This document shows, in pieces, positions 1 to 4,367 of a stretch of DNA of 7,807 nt. Origin of the DNA: Verrucomicrobiia bacterium. GTDB lineage: Bacteria; Verrucomicrobiota; Verrucomicrobiia; Verrucomicrobiales; Akkermansiaceae. The stretch is taken from assembly GCA_947460915.1 (NCBI GenBank), contig CANHKJ010000139.1:1-7807 (forward strand), written 5' to 3'. The notes beneath the pieces were generated by a model. That model was not told the DNA's origin. It searched no databases and worked only from the letters and a program-made list of their open reading frames with translations. Made by a program: the position numbers and the translations under genes. Every line of letters starts with the position of its first letter. Position 1 is the stretch's first letter.

Positions 1-260
1 CGCTTGCTCGAAGCTGCGCCTTTTTGCACCGTGAGAAAATAATCACGCCGCACTGCTGCGATCAACAAGGCGGTGCTGGCAGATGGCTCGTGAAAGTCGT
101 TGGCGTCTTCGACAAAGTCGTAAAATTCGCGCTCCTGGCAGCCGATCGAGCTCAGAAAGGCGCGGTCTTTGTCGTTGTAATACGAGGCGAAATCGTGATT
201 GCCAGCAGCATGGAGTTGGCGGCAGCGATCGAAAAGAGCAAGAAAGTCGTTATCCCACAT
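1..260 (-). CDS. Unrecognised conserved-looking protein coupled to kamA (C-terminus outside window)
   Basis: An open frame runs from ATG at 260-258 to the window edge, giving 86 residues that begin MWDNDFLALFDRCRQ and end near GAASSK. The composition is that of a soluble, mixed-charge protein with many aromatic and acidic residues: a region DFASYYNDKDRAFL around residues 23-36, REFYDFVEDANDFHEP around 44-59, and a hydrophobic stretch TALLIAAVRRDYFLTVQ at 63-79. There is no signal peptide or membrane segment. Its start lies inside the last codons of kamA (11-nt overlap) and no Shine-Dalgarno is visible, so translation is probably coupled to kamA. A real gene is likely because the frame stays open with sensible amino-acid composition and a tight overlap. 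I do not recognise the family. A weak likeness to DUF5069-type small proteins was considered but not supported. Function is unknown; the only clue is the link to the aminomutase. Confidence 0.7.
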   Translation of the reverse strand, partial: MWDNDFLALFDRCRQLHAAGNHDFASYYNDKDRAFLSSIGCQEREFYDFVEDANDFHEPSASTALLIAAVRRDYFLTVQKGAASSK

Positions 261-1500
261 GAGTTGTGTTGAGTTGGTTGGTTTGAGAAAGGAGTTCATC
301 ACGCACGTGATCAGGCATCTGCTGAGGATCTGGATACTCGAACACTGCATTTTCGTAGTTGCGAAGCATCACTCGACCTGGTTGGCGATTGAGAATGTAT
401 TCGGGATTGAGCGGGATTTTTCCGCCGCCGCCGGGGCCATCAATGACGTATTGCGGAATGCCGTAGCCCGTGGTATGACCGCGCAATTTTTCGATAATAT
501 CGAGCCCTGTGGCCACGGAAGTGCGCAGGTGGGATGAGCCATTGATCAGGTCGCATTGATACAAGTAGTAGGGTCTCACGCGGCACATGAGCAATTTGTG
601 AACGAGAGCGCGCTGAATGATGGGCTGATCATTGATGCCGCGAAGCAGCACGGATTGGTTGCCGAGAGGGACGCCCGCATTGGCGAGGCGGCCTAGAGCA
701 TCGCGGACCTCGGTGGTGAGCTCGCGCGGATGATTGGTGTGGATCGAGACAAAAAGCGGGTGGTGTTTTTGCAAAATGGCGCAGAGTTCCGGCGTGATGC
801 GCTGGGGCAGGAAAATCGGTATGCGTGAGCCGATGCGCAGAAATTGGATGTGCGGAATGGCGCGCAGGCGCGTGAGGATGCGGTCGAGCTTATCATCCGA
901 GAGTAAAAGCGGGTCGCCACCGGAGAGCAAAACATCGCGGACTTCGTGGTGTTTTTCCAAATACTGAAATGCGGCTTCCCATTGGATTTCGAGTTGTTGG
1001 TCGCCCACGCCAGAGACTACGCGCGAGCGAGTGCAGTAGCGGCAATAGGAGGCGCAACGGTCGGTGACGAGAAACAGCACGCGATCGGGGTAGCGATGCA
1101 CCAGACCAGGAACGGGCATATGGCTATCTTCGCCGCAGGGGTCAGCCATTTCATCGGGAGCAGTCCAGCCTTCTTCCATGCGAGGAATGATTTGACGGCG
1201 AATTGGGCAATCGGGATCGTTGCGATCGATGAGTTGGAAAAAATGCGGAGTGATGGACATCGCAAGTTTGTGACCAGCCAGCAATACGCCTGCGCGTTCT
1301 TCGGCGCATAGTTCCATTTTGCTTTCTAGAGCAGCCAGTGAAGAAACGCGATTCTTGAGCTGCCAACGGTAGTCATTCCATTGCTCGGGGCTTACGTCCG
1401 GCCACAGTGTGGGTTCTGCATTGTCGAATTGGGTAAGAGCGTCGTATGTTTCCTCGTCTGTCATTCTCGTGAGAAGCGAAGTGTAATGGGGTTTTGGCAT
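250..1500 (-). CDS. kamA: Lysine 2,3-aminomutase (KamA-type radical SAM/PLP enzyme)
   Basis: Predicted to interconvert L-alpha-lysine and L-beta-lysine using a [4Fe-4S] cluster, S-adenosylmethionine and pyridoxal phosphate in the cytoplasm. The 416-residue product aligns from memory along most of its length with Clostridium subterminale KamA. It has the N-terminal WNDYRWQLKNR block (41-51), the HRYPDRV block (135-141), the radical-SAM CxxxCxxC (C149, C153, C156), SGGDP (193-197), GNQSVLLRGIND (280-291) and the PLP loop PGGGGK with K361. The C149-to-K361 distance (212) equals that of the Clostridium enzyme (C125-K337). The lysine-binding aspartates map to D317 and D354, which favours lysine over the glutamate mutase variant. 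The zinc cysteines of the clostridial enzyme (C268 and the C-terminal CNCDVC) are missing. At 416 residues it is longer than the EpmB type. The start is uncertain: ATG at 1500, or Met13 (ATG at 1464), since a good promoter overlaps the first codons. Confidence 0.92.
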   Translation of the reverse strand: MPKPHYTSLLTRMTDEETYDALTQFDNAEPTLWPDVSPEQWNDYRWQLKNRVSSLAALESKMELCAEERAGVLLAGHKLAMSITPHFFQLIDRNDPDCPIRRQIIPRMEEGWTAPDEMADPCGEDSHMPVPGLVHRYPDRVLFLVTDRCASYCRYCTRSRVVSGVGDQQLEIQWEAAFQYLEKHHEVRDVLLSGGDPLLLSDDKLDRILTRLRAIPHIQFLRIGSRIPIFLPQRITPELCAILQKHHPLFVSIHTNHPRELTTEVRDALGRLANAGVPLGNQSVLLRGINDQPIIQRALVHKLLMCRVRPYYLYQCDLINGSSHLRTSVATGLDIIEKLRGHTTGYGIPQYVIDGPGGGGKIPLNPEYILNRQPGRVMLRNYENAVFEYPDPQQMPDHVRDELLSQTNQLNTTHVG

Positions 1501-1507
1501 CTGTCAA
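1480..1507 (-). promoter_or_regulatory. Candidate sigma70 promoter overlapping the kamA start
   Basis: Read on the minus strand, TTGACA (1507-1502) is followed after a 16-nt spacer by TACACT (1485-1480). It lies downstream of the terminator of the preceding gene, where an independent kamA promoter would be expected. Transcription would begin near 1473, after the ATG at 1500 but about 9 nt before the in-frame ATG at 1464. If it is used, the enzyme starts at Met13 of the long frame. A chance match is possible. Confidence 0.4.
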
Positions 1508-1553
1508 ACCGCCGCTGCTAGAATGGCGTGGTTCGGTTCAGAAATAGAGGCAC

Positions 1554-1584
1554 AAAAAAAGCTGCCAGGAAGCCCGGCAGCTTT
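1554..1584 (-). terminator. Intrinsic terminator of the Cys/Lys/Glu repeat gene
   Basis: On the minus strand AAAGCTGCC (1584-1576) and GGCAGCTTT (1566-1558) form a perfect 9-bp GC-rich stem around a 9-nt loop. It runs into a seven-T tract that overlaps the last stem bases (1560-1554). It begins about 23 nt past the stop codon of the repeat protein and ends before kamA, so it should largely separate the two transcription units. Confidence 0.85.
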
Positions 1585-1606
1585 GAGAAATTGATTAGGA
1601 AAGGAA

Positions 1607-2026
1607 TTAGGCGAGTGTGCCTTCTTCAGCTTCGCCTTCTTTGTCGCACTCTTTTTTGCATTTGCCAGCAAGTGTGCCTTCTTCAGCTTCTTCGCCGTCT
1701 TTTTTGCACTTTTTGCAGTCGCCAGCGAGTGTGCCTTCTTCAGCTTCGCCGTCTTTGTCGCACTCTTTTTTGCATTTGCCAGCAAGTGTGCCTTCTTCTT
1801 TAGCTTCTTCGCCGTCTTTTTTGCACTTTTTGCAATCAGCAACGGTTTCTTTTTTTTCAGCTTCTTCACCGTCTTTTTTGTCGTGCTTTTTCTCGCACTT
1901 GCCGCAATGGGCTACGGTTTCTTCTTTAGCTTCTTCACCTTCTTTTTTGCACTTTTTGCAGTCGCCAGCGAGGGCGAAGCCGGAAAGAGCAAAGAGACCA
2001 AGAGTTGTCCACAGTAGTTTTTTCAT
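1607..2026 (-). CDS. Exported Cys-pair, Lys/Glu-rich repeat protein (139 aa)
   Basis: No known family is recognised. Residues 1-20 (MKKLLWTTLGLFALSGFALA) are a textbook Sec signal peptide with an ALA cleavage site, so the product should be periplasmic or secreted. The mature part is six tandem units: five of 19 residues (21-39, 64-82, 83-101, 102-120, 121-139) and one of 24 (40-63). Each unit carries two cysteines, as CKKC, CGKC or CKKEC, followed by an acidic EGEEA-like stretch and ending in TLA or TVA. That makes 12 Cys in 119 mature residues, almost no hydrophobic core and very high Lys/Glu, so it is probably disordered unless metal-bound or disulfide-linked. Metal binding is an inference from the Cys pairs. 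There is no CxxCH, so it is not a c-type cytochrome. It has its own promoter and terminator, and no partner gene is adjacent. Confidence 0.85.
   Translation of the reverse strand: MKKLLWTTLGLFALSGFALAGDCKKCKKEGEEAKEETVAHCGKCEKKHDKKDGEEAEKKETVADCKKCKKDGEEAKEEGTLAGKCKKECDKDGEAEEGTLAGDCKKCKKDGEEAEEGTLAGKCKKECDKEGEAEEGTLA
1610..1966 (-). repeat. Tandem 57-nt coding repeats with a 114-nt higher-order period
   Basis: This is the DNA of the six protein units. Units 4 (1724-1780) and 6 (1610-1666) differ at only 2 of 57 bases and lie exactly 114 nt apart. The CKKC-type unit 5 (1667-1723) lies between them and closely matches unit 3. The array therefore alternates two unit types, and its 3' end looks recently duplicated. 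All units are multiples of 3 nt, so the reading frame is preserved. Confidence 0.9.
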
Positions 2027-2069
2027 GTTGTAGTTTATGGTAGTTGTTGTTACTCGCGAGAGTAGTCGT

Positions 2070-2098
2070 ATTCTAGCCCTCGTTTAGTAACGCTGCAA
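2070..2098 (-). promoter_or_regulatory. Candidate sigma70 promoter of the repeat-protein gene
   Basis: On the minus strand TTGCAG (2098-2093), a 17-nt spacer and TAGAAT (2075-2070) make a good match to the sigma70 consensus. The start point would be near 2063, giving a leader of about 37 nt before the ATG at 2026. A small palindrome, TACTC-4 nt-GAGTA (2051-2064), covers the predicted start point. No Shine-Dalgarno is evident before the ATG. Confidence 0.5.
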
Positions 2099-2194
2099 CG
2101 AATATTTTTTGTTTGTGAAATTTTTGTGTTTTTTTCGTTGTGTCATAATCCTGATGCTTGACCGCTCCTGAACCCTAGCTAATGTGGCGTTGTG

Positions 2195-2746
2195 ATGGCA
2201 ATTTTGGCAGAAATGAGCAGCTCTTTGATGCAATGGGGTGGCTGGGGGGAGGTTGGGGGTGCGCTGGCTTGGTTTGTGACAGGGACCTTGCTCATGGCGG
2301 GTTTGTTGGGATGTTTGATTCCGATTCTGCCGGGACATTTGATCTTATTTGTGGCTGCGGTGGCTCATCGTTTGATGCTCGGCGAGGCCTCAGGGCTGCG
2401 CTGGTGGTCTTTTGTAGTTCTTGCCCTGTTGTTGATTGCCGCGCAGGTCTTTGAATTTTTTAGCGGTGCGGCGGGTGCGAAATGGTTCGGCGGAAGCAAA
2501 TGGGGATCGTGGGGCGCGCTCGTGGGCGGCATCGTCGGTATGTTTTTCTTTCCTTTTGGTCTGTTTCTCGGGCCGTTGATCGGGGCGGTGCTTTTCGAAA
2601 AACTTTTTGCCAAAAAAGAGAATACCGCCGCAGCGGTCTCAGGTGTAGGCAGTGTGCTCGGCACCGTCGCAGGGATGATTATCAAACTGGCCGTGGGCGT
2701 TGTGATGAGTGGGTGGTTCATCATCGATGCCCTTGAAGTGGTCTAA
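2195..2746 (+). CDS. DUF456 family membrane protein
   Basis: A small integral inner-membrane protein of unknown function. Numbering from the GTG at 2192, hydrophobic segments lie near residues 24-42, 44-60, 71-92, 105-135 and 148-180. The family signature is visible as IPILPG (43-48) followed by GAKWFGGSKWGSWGALVGGIVG (95-116), then a Pro/Gly-rich membrane hairpin and a glycine-rich last segment, as in other DUF456 proteins of about 160-180 residues. The start is ambiguous: GTG at 2192 and ATG at 2195 are adjacent, with further in-frame ATGs at 2213 and 2228, and none has a strong ribosome-binding site. I list the ATG at 2195. The gene is convergent with the transglutaminase-like gene, leaving a single base between the two stop codons and no terminator hairpin. 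No substrate or partner can be inferred from the neighbours. Confidence 0.85.
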   Translation: MAILAEMSSSLMQWGGWGEVGGALAWFVTGTLLMAGLLGCLIPILPGHLILFVAAVAHRLMLGEASGLRWWSFVVLALLLIAAQVFEFFSGAAGAKWFGGSKWGSWGALVGGIVGMFFFPFGLFLGPLIGAVLFEKLFAKKENTAAAVSGVGSVLGTVAGMIIKLAVGVVMSGWFIIDALEVV

Positions 2747-2747
2747 A

Positions 2748-3929
2748 TCAGCGAGGGATTTCCAAGTTGACGCGGAGGAACGCGTCTTTCTCGGTCGGTG
2801 CGATGTCGATTTTTTGGATCGACCCTGCTGCATGTGCATCAGCGAGAACCACCTGATAGCGCACTCCTTGTGGCACGGGAATGGTGAGAAATTGGTTCAT
2901 GTCCGCCGTAGCTGAGGGAGTTGCACCTTTGGCAATGACGACGTCAAATTGCCGAACCTCCACGGCAATCGCACGACGTTGCTTGCTGCCATCAGCGAGA
3001 GTCGCGACGGCATCGATGCGCAATTCGCATTGTCCCGGCTTGGGAATGCTGGCGGCTCCGAGTGCGATGTAGCGTTGCGTCACATCTTCGGCGGGAACGC
3101 TGGTATCCTCGAAGTTCCATACCATCGGAAAATGGTGCGATGTTTTTTTCCATGACGTTGCATAGACTCCGTGAGCGACGGAGCCGGGCACCGCGCGCGC
3201 GGCATCTGCCACCAGCCAGCCATGATCGAGACCTTTTGGATCGGGGTTGTATTCGGTAAATTTCCAGCTTTTGTGCTCTGGCAGCCAGACCTCATTCCAG
3301 TTGTGATTCCCTTCCTTGGTGGTCCACATGGCTGTGCCCGCGATACGACACGGAATGCACACGGAGCGCAAGGCATCAGCCAACAAAATGGATAGCCCGG
3401 TGCAGCTTGCCATCGTCAATTTCATCGATTCCGCAGGACCTTGGTTCGGTGCTCGGCGTTTCGTATTGTATTGAACGCCCAATTCTTTTTCGATGGCAGC
3501 ATTGATTTTATCCAGCGCTGCACTTGCTGTTTTTGCCTCTCCCGCGATGGCGGAAAAGCGTCGGAAAAAATCGGCACGCCAGTCATCCCGACTTTCATCG
3601 AGGGTCGCATACGGCAGCACATCGTTGAAAAAAATTTCCTCAGGAATGTCCTTGCCCCAGTGCATTTTCGCCCGTGCTTGGTAGGCGAGATTCGTGTTTT
3701 CTAACAAATAATCCGCCTTCAGCGCCGTGGCGTCGCGTGCGGGCATGTGCGTCAGCAGAAATTCCATGCCACTGCGTTGCTCTGCAGGACATTTTTCCCA
3801 AGCCTGTCGAATCTCTGCGGCATTCTTGCCCGCTAGGTCGATGGTTTTGGCCACTCCCGCAGGAATTTCCGCCGAAAAAGCGAAAAAGGGAGCCAAGCAT
3901 AGCCAGAAAATCGTGGTGATGAAACGCAT
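2748..3929 (-). CDS. Exported transglutaminase-like (papain-fold) protein
   Basis: A 393-residue protein with an N-terminal signal peptide (residues 1-20, ending AFSA), so probably periplasmic or secreted. The transglutaminase-like core is near residues 135-245. The catalytic cysteine sits in MASCTGLSILLADALRS (C176) and the histidine in GNHNWNEVW (H209). The third acidic residue is expected in the following strand EYNPDPKGLD, probably D230. The family includes cysteine proteases and amidases as well as cross-linking enzymes, so protein or peptide processing is possible but the substrate is unknown. The N-terminal part (21-130) is helical and charged. The C-terminal part (about 295-393) reads as a beta-rich accessory domain, with alternating hydrophobics such as CELRIDAVATLADGS. 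The gene is preceded by a long repeat-bearing spacer and followed at once by the opposing DUF456 gene, so it is likely monocistronic. Confidence 0.85.
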   Translation of the reverse strand: MRFITTIFWLCLAPFFAFSAEIPAGVAKTIDLAGKNAAEIRQAWEKCPAEQRSGMEFLLTHMPARDATALKADYLLENTNLAYQARAKMHWGKDIPEEIFFNDVLPYATLDESRDDWRADFFRRFSAIAGEAKTASAALDKINAAIEKELGVQYNTKRRAPNQGPAESMKLTMASCTGLSILLADALRSVCIPCRIAGTAMWTTKEGNHNWNEVWLPEHKSWKFTEYNPDPKGLDHGWLVADAARAVPGSVAHGVYATSWKKTSHHFPMVWNFEDTSVPAEDVTQRYIALGAASIPKPGQCELRIDAVATLADGSKQRRAIAVEVRQFDVVIAKGATPSATADMNQFLTIPVPQGVRYQVVLADAHAAGSIQKIDIAPTEKDAFLRVNLEIPR

Positions 3930-3973
3930 GGAAAGGGAAATGTCAAAATCTGCCCGTTTTGGCGATACAAAAA

Positions 3974-4264
3974 TAGGGCAAACGCATCTAAAATTGCCAA
4001 GCCTTCTGTGTGGCGGATGAAATCAACGAAACGCAGAGTCGCTAAGTTCGCAGAGACGAACGCGGAGTTTTTTTCAACCCAATCCTCTTTTGCTCCGCGT
4101 TTTTCTCCGCGAACTCTGCATCTCTGCGCTTCGTTCTATGAACATCCCTAGCATAATCCATCACGCCATGCCTAATCATCATTATTTATGGGGCTTTGCG
4201 GATAGAATCCGGCCAAGGTACGCAAGTCTTCGCTAATTCAATAAATGAAGATGCGTTTGCCCTA
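3974..4264. repeat. Perfect 16-bp inverted pair flanking 259 nt
   Basis: TAGGGCAAACGCATCT at 3974-3989 recurs as its exact reverse complement at 4249-4264. The identity ends sharply after 16 bp on both sides. The enclosed DNA has no gene but contains the 43-bp-arm inverted repeat. The arrangement resembles the termini of a small non-autonomous element of 291 bp, though no target-site duplication is seen at the outer edges. Alternatively, the two copies are a shared regulatory motif: each reads AGATGCGTTTGCCCTA in the sense of its downstream gene, 44 nt before the transglutaminase-like start and 103 nt before aroA. Confidence 0.75.
4025..4135. repeat. Imperfect inverted repeat of CGCAGAG type, 43-nt arms
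   Basis: The left arm 4025-4067 and right arm 4093-4135 match as reverse complements at 35 of 43 positions around a 25-nt loop. Within each arm short CGCAGAG/CTCTGCG-like modules recur. A transcript in either direction could fold into a long hairpin. Repeats of this general look are common between genes in PVC bacteria and other phyla. A related single arm occurs at 7272-7314. Confidence 0.8.
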
Positions 4265-4367
4265 GGCTCGAAAAGGGCTTGCAATTATTGCCTGCTACGC
4301 TTGTATCGGGGTCGCATCGTCGGTGTGTCGTCGATGCTCCTATAGTCACCTAGCGTAGATCATCCGA

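Larger units (their letters stand above)
3930..4367. other. Divergent intergenic region without a convincing gene
   Basis: The 438 nt between the transglutaminase-like gene and aroA hold two nested inverted repeats (listed separately) and must contain both divergent promoters. No strong promoter is visible. A weak aroA candidate is TTGCAA (4279-4284), 17 nt, TGTATC (4302-4307). A short hairpin, GCATCG (4314-4319) with CGATGC (4332-4337), lies about 30 nt before aroA. The only notable small frame, 46 codons on the minus strand (4042-4182), runs through the repeat and is probably spurious. Confidence 0.6.

Noticed and set aside
1607..2026. Multihaem cytochrome or lipoprotein reading of the Cys-rich repeat protein
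   Set aside because: None of the Cys pairs is followed by His as in CxxCH. The residue before the first Cys is Asp, so there is no lipobox.
1617..2033. Long plus-strand open frame (138 codons, Ser/Pro/Leu/Phe-rich) opposite the repeat protein
   Set aside because: It is the antisense shadow of a low-complexity repeat. The minus-strand frame has a signal peptide, promoter and terminator, while this one has none.
2158..2185. TTGACC-16 nt-TAATGT as a promoter for the DUF456 gene
   Set aside because: The -10 element is poor, and the start point would fall at the first possible start codon. Too weak to list.
4025..4135. CRISPR-like array
   Set aside because: Only two inverted (not direct) arms with a single loop. 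There are no regularly spaced direct repeats and no cas genes.
4042..4182. 46-codon minus-strand frame starting at tandem ATGs
   Set aside because: It runs through the CGCAGAG-type inverted repeat and yields a repeat-derived Arg/Lys/Glu sequence. There is no ribosome-binding site, so it is most likely spurious.
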